Below, piece by piece: positions 17,991 through 26,524 of a stretch of 64,000 nucleotides of DNA. Position 1 is the stretch's first letter. Each line of letters starts with the position of its first letter. A program made the translations under genes and the position numbers. The notes beneath the pieces were generated by a model, which did not search any database, was not told where the DNA came from, and saw nothing but the letters and a program-made list of their open reading frames with translations. Origin of the DNA: Edwardsiella tarda ATCC 15947 = NBRC 105688 (lineage in GTDB: Bacteria > Pseudomonadota > Gammaproteobacteria > Enterobacterales > Enterobacteriaceae); assembly GCF_003113495.2 (NCBI RefSeq), contig NZ_CP084506.1, positions 2,170,001 to 2,234,000 on the forward strand. The letters are read 5' to 3'.

Positions 17991-18241
17991 GTTTATTTCC
18001 CTCACCACTGGTTAATACCTTAATGCCGAGCCTTACGCTTATCGATCAATAAGCTAAGCGATACCACCAATTAATAACCGGTATATTCTCCTTTAAATAA
18101 ATAAAAAACATTTTTTACCCTATCACTCTAATTAAATAAATTAAGATAGAATAAGAAAATAAACATCTGACGACAGATCGCGCAGCGATCACATTTTCAC
18201 AAAAAATTAGCATGCTATATATATTGCCCGCATAAAAATAA

Positions 18242-19612
18242 ATGGGCTGCATAATGAACACATCCGAACAAGACGTGAATTCGCTTACCTACCCCGCGTC
18301 ATCGCTGAAAACGCTGTGGTGGAACATCATGGACAATTGGCGTGTGGGAATTATTCCCTTACCGTTATTTGTTCTCGCTGGTATATTAATTGCTGTAGAT
18401 TGTCTCAATGATAGTCTACCGAATAATATCGTGGTCATGGTTGCCACGCTGGCCTTCTTCGGTTTTGCCTGTGGTGAATTTGGCAAGCGGCTACCGATCG
18501 TTGGCAAAATGGGTGCGGCGGCAATCTGTGCCACCTTTATTCCTTCGGCCATGGTCTATTATGGGGTATTACCTCAGACGGTGGTCACTTCAACCACGCA
18601 ATTTTTTAAAAGCAGCAATATTCTTTATCTCTATATCTGCTGCATTATCGTCGGCAGCATTATGAGCATGAATCGCAGCACCCTGATCCAAGGGTTTATG
18701 CGTATCTTTTTCCCCATGCTCTGCGGTGAGATCGCCGGCATGCTGGTCGGCATGGGCGTCGGTTACGCCTTGGGTCTCGCGCCGTTCCAAACCTTCTTCT
18801 TCCTCATCCTGCCCATCATGGCCGGGGGGGTCGGCGAAGGCGCCATCCCGCTCTCTATGGGCTATGCGACCCTACTGCATATGCAACAGGGTGTCGCCTT
18901 GGGGCGTATCCTGCCGATCGTCATGCTGGGCAGCCTGACGGCCATCGTGATTGCCGGATCGCTGAACATGCTGGGCAAGCGCTTCCCACACCTGACCGGA
19001 GAAGGCGAACTGATGCCACGTCGCGCAGGGGATAACGCAACACAGATGGCCGCCTTGACCGACACCGGCAGCGATAAGCTCGATATCTCCGCCCTGGCCT
19101 CCGGCGCACTACTGGCGGTGCTGCTGTACATGGTCGGGATGCTGGGACACCGTTTAATCGGTCTGCCCGCACCGGTTGGCATGCTGTTCGTCGCCGTCCT
19201 GATCAAGTTGGCACACGGCGTCTCACCGCGCATCATGCAAGGTTCGCAAATCGTCTACCACTTCTTCCGGACTTCGGTCACCTACCCGATCCTGTTCGCC
19301 GTCGGGGTCGCCATCACCCCTTGGCAGGAGTTGGTTAACGCCTTCACGCTGGCGAACCTCGCGGTGATCGTCAGCACCGTCGTCACCCTGGTCGCCACCG
19401 GCTTTATCGTGGGTAAACGGATCGGGATGCACCCGATCGATGTGGCTATCGTCTCCTGCTGCCAGAGTGGACAAGGCGGTACCGGCGATGTGGCCATCCT
19501 GACCGCAGGCAACCGTATGGCACTGATGCCCTTCGCCCAGATCGCGACGCGTATCGGTGGGGCCATTAACGTCTCCCTGGCCCTGCTATTTTTGGGCAAA
19601 GTATTACTGTAA
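18242..19612 (+). CDS. 2-hydroxycarboxylate (citrate/malate-type) sodium symporter
   Basis: The protein has 456 residues and about 11 membrane segments. It belongs to the 2HCT family (CitS, CimH, MaeN). The two GGxG re-entrant loop motifs are visible in GGVGEGAIPLSMGYA and GQGGTGDVAILTAGNRM, both needed for substrate binding in CitS. The C-terminal half also has FAQIATRIGGAINV, with the conserved arginine that contacts the carboxylate in this family. The start could be 18242 or the in-frame ATG at 18254; neither has a strong RBS. The FAH-family gene 31 bases downstream is probably cotranscribed. Citrate, malate or a related hydroxyacid is the likely substrate; which one cannot be read from sequence. 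Confidence 0.88.
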   Translation: MGCIMNTSEQDVNSLTYPASSLKTLWWNIMDNWRVGIIPLPLFVLAGILIAVDCLNDSLPNNIVVMVATLAFFGFACGEFGKRLPIVGKMGAAAICATFIPSAMVYYGVLPQTVVTSTTQFFKSSNILYLYICCIIVGSIMSMNRSTLIQGFMRIFFPMLCGEIAGMLVGMGVGYALGLAPFQTFFFLILPIMAGGVGEGAIPLSMGYATLLHMQQGVALGRILPIVMLGSLTAIVIAGSLNMLGKRFPHLTGEGELMPRRAGDNATQMAALTDTGSDKLDISALASGALLAVLLYMVGMLGHRLIGLPAPVGMLFVAVLIKLAHGVSPRIMQGSQIVYHFFRTSVTYPILFAVGVAITPWQELVNAFTLANLAVIVSTVVTLVATGFIVGKRIGMHPIDVAIVSCCQSGQGGTGDVAILTAGNRMALMPFAQIATRIGGAINVSLALLFLGKVLL

Positions 19613-19643
19613 CCCTACTTCAACCGATTAAGTCATCATTATT

Positions 19644-20486
19644 ATGAAACTCGTTAGTTATCTGTATCGTGGACAACGCAGTTATGGCATCGCGCGAGCG
19701 GAAGGCATCATCGACTTGAAGCGACGCCTCGGTCTCTACTATGACGACCTCAAAAGCCTGCTCGGCGCCCAAGCGCTGGAGGAGGCCCGTGTATTCGAGC
19801 AGCAGCCGGTCGATATCGACTATATCGAGGTCACCTTCCTGCCGGTGATCGATAATCCCAATAAGATCCTCTGCGTCGGCATGAACTACCCGGATAAGCG
19901 CCGCGAGTTCGATCAGCAAGATCCCGCGCCGACGCTATTCGTCAGGTTCGCCGACTCGCAGACCGGGCACATGACCCCACTGCTGAAACCGTCGCAATCG
20001 CAACAGTTCGATTACGAAGGGGAATTAGCCGTGGTGATCGGCCGAGGGGGCAGCAACATCTCCCGTGGCCAAGCGCTGGAGCATGTCGCAGGCTACAGCT
20101 GCTACATGGATGGCTCGGTACGTGACTGGCAGCATAGCTGGTTCACCGCCGGTAAGAATTGGAGCCGGACCGGCGCCTTCGGCCCGTGGCTGGTGACGGG
20201 CGACGAGATCCCCGACCCTCAACAGCTGCGTATCCTTACTCGCTTAAACGGCCATGTGGTGCAAGAAGACAACACCGCCGCGATGATCCATCCCATCGCC
20301 CAGCTCGTGGAGTACATCAGCACCTTTACCCTGCTGAGTCCCGGCGATGTGATCATTACCGGTTCACCGGGCGGTGTGGGCAAGAAACGCCATCCTCCCC
20401 TGTTTATGCAGCCGGGTGATTGCGTCGAAGTCGAGATCGAACGTGTGGGACATCTCAGTAACCGCATCGTCGAAGGCGTACTCTAA
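19644..20486 (+). CDS. Fumarylacetoacetate hydrolase family protein
   Basis: The protein has 280 residues. The C-terminal FAH domain starts around residue 70 with ILCVGMNYPDKRREF. The acidic metal ligands of the family are in FDYEGELAVVIGR and YSCYMDGSVRDWQ; SPGDVIITGSPGGVG is the typical glycine-rich turn. Members hydrolyse or decarboxylate 2-oxo acids (acylpyruvates, oxaloacetate, 2,4-diketo acids). Location just after a 2HCT carrier suggests it handles the imported acid or its keto product. The ATG is preceded by only a weak RBS (AAGTCATCATT), consistent with coupling to the upstream gene. The substrate is unresolved. Confidence 0.86.
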   Translation: MKLVSYLYRGQRSYGIARAEGIIDLKRRLGLYYDDLKSLLGAQALEEARVFEQQPVDIDYIEVTFLPVIDNPNKILCVGMNYPDKRREFDQQDPAPTLFVRFADSQTGHMTPLLKPSQSQQFDYEGELAVVIGRGGSNISRGQALEHVAGYSCYMDGSVRDWQHSWFTAGKNWSRTGAFGPWLVTGDEIPDPQQLRILTRLNGHVVQEDNTAAMIHPIAQLVEYISTFTLLSPGDVIITGSPGGVGKKRHPPLFMQPGDCVEVEIERVGHLSNRIVEGVL

Positions 20487-20602
20487 CGGCACACCGCTGC
20501 GCACGGGACACGACCGTGCGCCCCCTCTGACGGCGTATTCTCCCAGTCGGCCTGCGGTCTACTGGGTGCGCCGCATGGCTGTTATCTATTGGAGATCGAT
20601 TT

Positions 20603-21322
20603 ATGTTGGGTCATAAGTACCATGCTCTTCTATTGACCACCGCCCTACTGTTGGGCGGACACGCCTACGCCAGCGCCCAGGGGGTCTACCTGACCCCGCA
20701 AACGGCACCGGATGCGGTCAAGATCCTCCCCCCTCCGCCGAGCTACGACTCTGTCGCCTTTCTCCAAGACCAGGCCGTTTACCAGGCGAAAGATGCCGTC
20801 TATGGCGCGCAACGTATCGAGCAAGCGGCTAACGACGGCAACTATAAACAGATCCCGGCCCTCTTCTCCCCCGCCTTCGGCATGACGATCAGCGCCAAAA
20901 CCACACCGGCCATTACACGGCTGCTCGATAACATCATGGCCGATAGCCATAACCCCACCCTACGCTCCGCCAAAGATCATTACCGGCGTCAGCGCCCATT
21001 CGTGTTTAACCATGGGCATACCTGCACTCCCAAATATGATCAGGAGATGGCAAACTCTGGCTCCTATCCCTCCGGCCATGCCACGCTCGGTTGGGCCGTC
21101 GCGCTGGTGTTGGCCGAAATCAACCCGGCACGCCAGAACGAATTACTGCAACGCGGCTATCAATTCGGCCAGAGTCGAGTGATCTGCGGCGCCCATTGGC
21201 AGAGTGATGTCGATCAGGGGCGGTTATTGGGATCCGCCTTCGTCGCGAGCCTGCACGCACAGCCGTCGTTCGAGCGCGATCTGGCCGCCGCCAAGGCGGA
21301 GTTCCAACGCCTCGCTCACTGA
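20603..21322 (+). CDS. phoN: Periplasmic class A (PhoN/PhoC-type) acid phosphatase
   Basis: The protein has 239 residues. A signal peptide covers about residues 1-25 (hydrophobic core LLLTTALLLGG, cleavage near ASA). The class A bacterial acid phosphatase signature KX6RP-PSGH-SRX5HX3D is complete: KDHYRRQRP, GSYPSGHATLGW and SRVICGAHWQSDVD. It removes phosphate from many organic monoesters in the periplasm. GGAG lies ten bases before the ATG. It stands alone; the FAH gene ends 116 bases upstream. With the AppA-type phosphatase and Pgt system in this window it fits a lifestyle using organic phosphates. The next 345 bases (21323-21667) hold no gene I can support. Confidence 0.92.
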   Translation: MLGHKYHALLLTTALLLGGHAYASAQGVYLTPQTAPDAVKILPPPPSYDSVAFLQDQAVYQAKDAVYGAQRIEQAANDGNYKQIPALFSPAFGMTISAKTTPAITRLLDNIMADSHNPTLRSAKDHYRRQRPFVFNHGHTCTPKYDQEMANSGSYPSGHATLGWAVALVLAEINPARQNELLQRGYQFGQSRVICGAHWQSDVDQGRLLGSAFVASLHAQPSFERDLAAAKAEFQRLAH

Positions 21323-21667
21323 GCCTTATCCCGTCCACGGACTCCCCATGGCAACGGCAGCGCGCTGGACGACCCGCCTAACGGCGCATGCAGTTAGGCG
21401 GGGGCAAGCCGCTTGCGCCATCCTCACCCACCGTATCAGAAAATATTATCACCCGGCGTGAGTGCCCCCCGCCACATCCCACGCGGCAGCCTGGCGAGCC
21501 GCGTACTCGTGGAGATCATGCTAGCGGACGACGCGGCAGGGCGGTGCCCTCCGTCTCGAGGCGCTTGACGCTGTGCGACGGGGCCGCTCACACAGGCAGG
21601 CGCCCCGGTGCGACGATGACGGCGGGAGGTGTCGTGAACGCGTTGCGCCACACGCGGCCTGTCCCCC

Positions 21668-22582
21668 TTACCAATCATGGTGCTGGCAGTGCCAGCGAAA
21701 CTGTTCGATCAACGCCTGCGCCGCTTGCGTCAACGGGCGCTTGCGCGGGTAAATCAATCCATAATGCCCGACCGGCAGATGGAACTGTTCGATCGGTAAC
21801 GCCGTCAGCACCCCGCCGAACCGCGCCTCACGCAGACGCGCCCGGGACAGAATGGTCAGGTAGTCACCATTCATCACCAGATTCATTATGCACACCGTAG
21901 AATCCGTCAAGATGGGGTAGTGCGGATTATCCGGGTGGTCGAACGGGATAATGCAACGGATATGATGGTAATAGCCCATATCCGTTTCCGGCATCACCCA
22001 CTTGGCCTGACATAATGCCGCTAACTCACGACAATTCGCTAACGGATGTCCGCGCCTTGCGACAATACAAAATGGCGCATCAAATAACGGTATAGAAATA
22101 AAGTCTCCCAGTGGCATTTCATCCGTCAATGTCCCTATGGCAAAATCGAGTCTCCCGTCACGTAAACTGGGTAATAATGTAGAAAGCTGTGCTTCCTTAA
22201 CATTAATCACGGTCGCTGGAAACCCCTGTTTAAAATCATTCAACACTTTATTTAACACCGTTATTCCGAACAGCGAAGAAATACCTAGGGCGACATGGCC
22301 ATGGCTATTCTTAGTTATTTGCTCAACTTCCTCCGCCGCCTTTTCTAACTCTTCCAGAATCAAGTGAGCACGAATCGCAAAGGATTTCCCGGCATCCGTC
22401 AGGGTCACGCCCTCGTTGCTTCTGATCAACAACGTCGCGCCCATATGGTGCTCTAACTCCTTGAGTGTACGAGTTAAAGCCGGTTGCGACTGATCCATCT
22501 TTCGCGCCGCCGCCCGAATACTCCCACTGCGGATCACCTCATTAAATACCTTCAATTGTTGTATTTTTGGCAAATAACGCAT
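21668..22582 (-). CDS. LysR-family regulator, TdcA-like
   Basis: The protein has 304 residues. The N-terminal HTH reads LPKIQQLKVFNEVIRSGSIRAAARKMDQSQPALTRTLKELE. The effector domain has KEAQLSTLLPSLRDGRLDFAIGTLTDEM and MPETDMGYY, phrases nearly shared with TdcA, the activator of the anaerobic threonine/serine degradation operon. Here it is divergent (137 bases between starts) from a DcuC-type carrier and an AbgA-like amidohydrolase, so those are its probable targets, rather than tdc genes. Confidence 0.84.
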   Translation of the reverse strand: MRYLPKIQQLKVFNEVIRSGSIRAAARKMDQSQPALTRTLKELEHHMGATLLIRSNEGVTLTDAGKSFAIRAHLILEELEKAAEEVEQITKNSHGHVALGISSLFGITVLNKVLNDFKQGFPATVINVKEAQLSTLLPSLRDGRLDFAIGTLTDEMPLGDFISIPLFDAPFCIVARRGHPLANCRELAALCQAKWVMPETDMGYYHHIRCIIPFDHPDNPHYPILTDSTVCIMNLVMNGDYLTILSRARLREARFGGVLTALPIEQFHLPVGHYGLIYPRKRPLTQAAQALIEQFRWHCQHHDW

Positions 22583-22719
22583 CGCTCCCCCTATCAGTTT
22601 TTTTTATCATCGTAAAACTAATAGCATATTACCCTGCCACCAATTTTCCGTTAAATCTATAAGCATCATACTGACTTTAACCATCATAAAAAAGAGCATC
22701 AACCTGGGGAGCGATTTTT

Positions 22720-23997
22720 ATGCTGACAATAATCTTAGGCGTCGCGGTATTAATTGCCACGGTCATTTTATTGATTAAACGCTACGACACCCGCACCACA
22801 CTAATCGGTGCTGGGATTCTATTATGTATTATTTCCCTCGCGCCGATGAATGCATTCAACGCGTTCACCACGCGCATGACCACATCGGGCTTGATCGAGT
22901 CTATCTGTAGCAGTATGGGCTTTGCCTATGTGATGAAATTTACCGGCTGCGATATGTGTTTGGTCCGCCTATTAACGCGCGGTCTGAGCAAGCTGGGCTT
23001 TCTGCTGGTGCCGACAGCCGTTGCCGTCACCTTCGTCATCTGCATCGCCATCCCCTCTGCCGCCGGCGTCTCGGCGGCGGTGGGGGCTACGCTGATCCCC
23101 CTGCTGATCGCCGCTCGCGTCCACCCCGCCATCGCCGGCGGCGCCGTGCTCTCGGGCACGCTGGGCGCCTACCTGAATCCTGGCGTGGCGCATAATGCCT
23201 TTATCTCCCATATTTCCAAGACGCCACTGATGGATTTCGTCTTCTATCATGCCCCGACGACCATCATCTGCGCCGTGATCTGCGCCGTCTGCCTGACCCT
23301 GGTCGCCTTTGCCAGCCACGGTCTGAACTACCATCCGGATGGTGCAACCCTGCAAGACGGAGCGCGTGAGCAAGAGGAGCCGCTGCGCAACCTGCGTTTT
23401 TATCTCCAAACCCTCGCCCCGTTTCTCCCGGTACTCCTGTTGGTGTGCTCCAGCCTGGGCTGGCTCGGCAGTAGCAAAATGGGGGTGCCCGCGGCGATGA
23501 TCATCGGCTCTCTGTACGCGTTACTCATCACACGCGTGAGCCCCAGCGCACTGACCAAAAGTTTCTTCGACGGTATGGGCGCCTCCTACGCCAACATCCT
23601 CGGCATCATCATCGCCGCGGCCGTCTTCATCGAGGGGCTCAACGCCGTCGGCTTAATCAAGGCGTTCATCCAACTGCTGACCGACTCGCCGGAGTTCGCC
23701 CGCTGGGGCGGCACCCTCGGCCCCTTTCTGATGGGGCTGATCACCGGTACCGGCGACGCCACCGCCTTTGCCTTTAACGAAGCCGTCACCCCGCACGCCG
23801 GTGATTTTGGCTATCAGGTCAATAATCTGGGGGCTGGCGTCATGCTCGCCTCGGCTCTCGGCCGTAATATGTCGCCGCTCGCCGGAGCCGCCATCGTCTG
23901 CGCCGGGCTGGCGGGTGTCAGTCCGGTCGATATCGCCAAGCGCACCGCGCCAGGCGCCATCGTCGCCGTGTTGTACGTCGCGCTATTTTTTCTTTAA
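22720..23997 (+). CDS. DcuC-family carrier in an operon with an AbgA-like amidohydrolase
   Basis: The protein has 425 residues and about 12 membrane segments. Features include FTTRMTTSGLIESICSSMGFAYVMKF, AIPSAAGVSAAVGATLIP, GTGDATAFAF and GRNMSPLAGAAIVCAGLAG, the DcuC-type repeat motifs. GGGGAGCG precedes the ATG. The stop is 15 bases before the amidohydrolase gene. By context it probably imports an N-acylated amino acid or dipeptide that the partner enzyme cleaves. It is shorter and clearly different from the carrier at 16484, so this is not a recent duplication. Confidence 0.84.
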   Translation: MLTIILGVAVLIATVILLIKRYDTRTTLIGAGILLCIISLAPMNAFNAFTTRMTTSGLIESICSSMGFAYVMKFTGCDMCLVRLLTRGLSKLGFLLVPTAVAVTFVICIAIPSAAGVSAAVGATLIPLLIAARVHPAIAGGAVLSGTLGAYLNPGVAHNAFISHISKTPLMDFVFYHAPTTIICAVICAVCLTLVAFASHGLNYHPDGATLQDGAREQEEPLRNLRFYLQTLAPFLPVLLLVCSSLGWLGSSKMGVPAAMIIGSLYALLITRVSPSALTKSFFDGMGASYANILGIIIAAAVFIEGLNAVGLIKAFIQLLTDSPEFARWGGTLGPFLMGLITGTGDATAFAFNEAVTPHAGDFGYQVNNLGAGVMLASALGRNMSPLAGAAIVCAGLAGVSPVDIAKRTAPGAIVAVLYVALFFL

Positions 23998-24012
23998 TGC
24001 TATAGGGAGATC

Positions 24013-25284
24013 ATGATGACCCTTTCCGATACGGAGCAGCTACGCCAATGGCGTCGGATGTTCCACCAGCTTCCCGAGCCCGGCTGGAGCGAATTCATTA
24101 CCACCGCCCGTTTGATCGAGATGTTACGCGCCATGGGCTACCGCGTATTACCGGGCGCGGCATTTCTCTCCCGTGAGCATATCCAGGGACGTAACGAGGA
24201 GGAGGTGGCCCAAGGCCTAGCGCGCGCGCGGGCCTTCCCGGTCGAGGCGGCACTGCTGGCCGAGATGGAGGCATTAACCGGCTGCGTCGCCCTACTGGAA
24301 ACGGGCCGTCCGGGGCCAACCATTGCCCTGCGCTTCGACATCGACTGCGTCGCCGTCCATGAAAGCGAGGCACCGCAACATCGGCCACAGGCGGCCGGCT
24401 TCGCCTCGCGCCATCCCGGCTGCATGCATGCCTGCGGGCATGACGGCCACATGACCATCGGGCTCGGCGTCGCCCAGACACTGTATGCATTACGCGATCG
24501 CCTCTGCGGCACGGTGAAGCTACTGTTTCAACCGGCGGAGGAAGGGGTGCGCGGCGCCAAACCGGTCGCGGAAGGGGGGATCCTAGACGATGTTGACTAT
24601 TTCCTCTCGGCCCATATCGGCATGGGGGTTCCCAGCGGCGAGATCGTCGTCGATCCACGCGATTTTCTCTGCACCACCAAGTTGGATCTGCGTTTCTTCG
24701 GCGCCCCGGCGCATGCCGGTATGATGCCTCAGGGGGGAGCCAACGCCTTGGCGGGCGCTTGCCACTGCGTGACCCAACTCCTGGCGATCCCTCGACACAG
24801 CGCGGGGATGTCACGCATCAACATCGGTACGCTACGTGCCGGCGAAGGGCGTAACGTGATCCCCGCCTATGCCGAGATGCAGTTAGAGGTTCGTGGGGAG
24901 AACCGCGCCATCAATGATTATATGCAGCAACAGGTCCTACGTATCGCCGAGGGCATCGCACAGAGCTTCGCGCTACGGGTCGAACATCAGGTAATGGGCA
25001 GCGCCGTCGATCTCCACAACGATGCGACGCTGATGACGCTGGTAGCGGATATCGCCAGCCAGCAGCTGGATCTGCGCATCGGAGAGGCCAGCTTTGGCGG
25101 CAGCGAGGATGCCACGCTACTGGTGGAGCGAGTACAGGCGCACGGTGGCCAGGCGGCCTATATCGTACTGGGCGCCGATCTGACGGCGGGCCATCATCAG
25201 TCCGCCTTCGATTTTGACGAGGCCGTGCTGGGCCAGGGCGTTGCTCTCTTTAGCGCCTGTGTCGAGCGCCTCTGCCAGCGCTAA
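24013..25284 (+). CDS. M20-family amidohydrolase, AbgA-like
   Basis: The protein has 423 residues. In E. coli AbgA pairs with AbgB to cleave p-aminobenzoyl-glutamate. Metal-binding signatures of the M20D amidohydrolases are HPGCMHACGHDGHMTIGLG (about residues 135-153) and LFQPAEEGVRGA; the lid-domain phrase APAHAGMMPQGG and the late GGSEDATLLVERVQ and GADLTAGHHQSAFDFDE also match AbgA more closely than AbgB. No abgB is present, so the enzyme may work alone or on another acylated amino acid. AGGGAG precedes the ATG; a second in-frame ATG follows directly. Confidence 0.86.
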   Translation: MMTLSDTEQLRQWRRMFHQLPEPGWSEFITTARLIEMLRAMGYRVLPGAAFLSREHIQGRNEEEVAQGLARARAFPVEAALLAEMEALTGCVALLETGRPGPTIALRFDIDCVAVHESEAPQHRPQAAGFASRHPGCMHACGHDGHMTIGLGVAQTLYALRDRLCGTVKLLFQPAEEGVRGAKPVAEGGILDDVDYFLSAHIGMGVPSGEIVVDPRDFLCTTKLDLRFFGAPAHAGMMPQGGANALAGACHCVTQLLAIPRHSAGMSRINIGTLRAGEGRNVIPAYAEMQLEVRGENRAINDYMQQQVLRIAEGIAQSFALRVEHQVMGSAVDLHNDATLMTLVADIASQQLDLRIGEASFGGSEDATLLVERVQAHGGQAAYIVLGADLTAGHHQSAFDFDEAVLGQGVALFSACVERLCQR

Positions 25285-25338
25285 ACCCCCCAGATCGCCC
25301 GGCTCATCACACCATATGGCTGGCCGGGCGTTAGCCAC

Positions 25339-25644
25339 TCAGCGTCGCGGCGGGGTCGCCTCATCCGAGGCGCCCTTGCCGTCATAGGGGCCATGAAAAT
25401 AGTCCACCGGTGCGTACAGGGTATCGGCCAATAAGGAGAAGGGAAGATCGATAAAGGCGCGACTGCGCGTCAAAAAATCGTAGTCATAATTCCCGGATCC
25501 GCTGACGCGCGCCATGTCGTTGCGCACGCCGGGGTAATAGGTGTGACCATCCTGCATGGTGGTCCGTCCCATAATGCTGCCGCACCCCGCCAACAACAGC
25601 GCGGCACCCCCGATCAACACAGCTCTCAACAGTCGCTGTTTCAT
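25339..25644 (-). CDS. YceK/YidQ-family lipoprotein (DUF1375)
   Basis: The protein has 101 residues. A lipoprotein signal ends in LLLAGC, with the lipidated Cys at residue 21. The mature part has the family phrases TYYPGVRNDM and the later ID(L/M)PFSLLADTLYAPVDY. The family consists of small outer- or inner-membrane lipoproteins of unknown function. It is convergent with the amidohydrolase gene. The serine after Cys (Cys-Gly-Ser) suggests export to the outer membrane (no Asp at +2). Confidence 0.82.
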   Translation of the reverse strand: MKQRLLRAVLIGGAALLLAGCGSIMGRTTMQDGHTYYPGVRNDMARVSGSGNYDYDFLTRSRAFIDLPFSLLADTLYAPVDYFHGPYDGKGASDEATPPRR

Positions 25645-25742
25645 GTTTATCTCCCTGAAATGTCGCTAAGCATCGATGATAATCAAGATCGTCCCAACGA
25701 CCTAGCGGCGCGCATCCTGCGTGCCGATTTTTTTGCCGCGGC

Positions 25743-26315
25743 TCACTGTTGTGCGTCGCGCCGGCGTCTCTTATACCAACGGAAGAGTAGCAACGCCAGC
25801 ACCAAGCCAAGCAGTAGCGCGCCGCCGGCCCATAGACGCTGATGCGGATCAGCGAATAGGCGCAACAATAACTCGCTCGCCCCATAACCGAGAGTGACGA
25901 TAGTCAACGCCCAAAGGATAGCCCCCAGTACGTTAAAGAGAATGAATTTGGCCGGGCGGACGCCCGAAGAGCCGATGATGATCGGACCGATGGTGCGAAA
26001 CCCATAGGCGAAGCGCATGCCGAGGATCAACCAGCTCTCATTACGCCGGATCTTCGCCTGGACATAGCTGATCTTGGCCTGTTGGCCGGGAAAGCGCCGC
26101 AGGATCGGCGTGCCAAAGTGGCGGCCGACGAAATAGAGTGTCGTATCCCCCAAGATCGCGCCGATAATGGTCAACAACACCACCCAAGGGTAGAAGAGTA
26201 GATGTTTATGCGCCGCTGCCCCGGCCAGAAAGGCGATGGTTTCGCCTTCGATAATGCTGCCAATCACCACGGCAACATAGCCGTACTCCGTAATCCAGCG
26301 CGCTGCATCAATCAT
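25743..26315 (-). CDS. yohD: DedA-family membrane protein, YohD-like
   Basis: The protein has 190 residues and four to five membrane segments. DedA proteins are lipid scramblase-like membrane proteins needed for proton-motive-force and envelope homeostasis. The conserved (F/Y)xGRxxG pattern appears as YFVGRHFGTPILRRF, and the arginine-glycine motif as GMRFAYGFRTIGPIIIGSSG. Overall pattern and length are closest to YohD. RBS AAAGGATAA before the ATG. Probably transcribed alone. Confidence 0.86.
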   Translation of the reverse strand: MIDAARWITEYGYVAVVIGSIIEGETIAFLAGAAAHKHLLFYPWVVLLTIIGAILGDTTLYFVGRHFGTPILRRFPGQQAKISYVQAKIRRNESWLILGMRFAYGFRTIGPIIIGSSGVRPAKFILFNVLGAILWALTIVTLGYGASELLLRLFADPHQRLWAGGALLLGLVLALLLFRWYKRRRRDAQQ

Positions 26316-26524
26316 CGTTTATCCTTTATAGCGATATCGCGCCTATCATACCGTAAAAATGGCTATCGTCACGCCCGCCCTATGCAAGCGATACGACGAT
26401 CCAACTGAATACAAGTTAAATCAATCGCAAAAACAGATATTACATATCTCTTTTTCTGGTAAATTTACGCATCGCTGATCCATAGCCGAGAGTACACGCG
26501 TTCACGTGCAGGAGGGAACAATCC

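Noticed and set aside
18038..18055. FNR-like palindrome upstream of the 2HCT carrier
   Set aside because: GCTTAT-N6-ATAAGC does not match TTGAT-N4-ATCAA; it may be an operator for another regulator, but I cannot name it.
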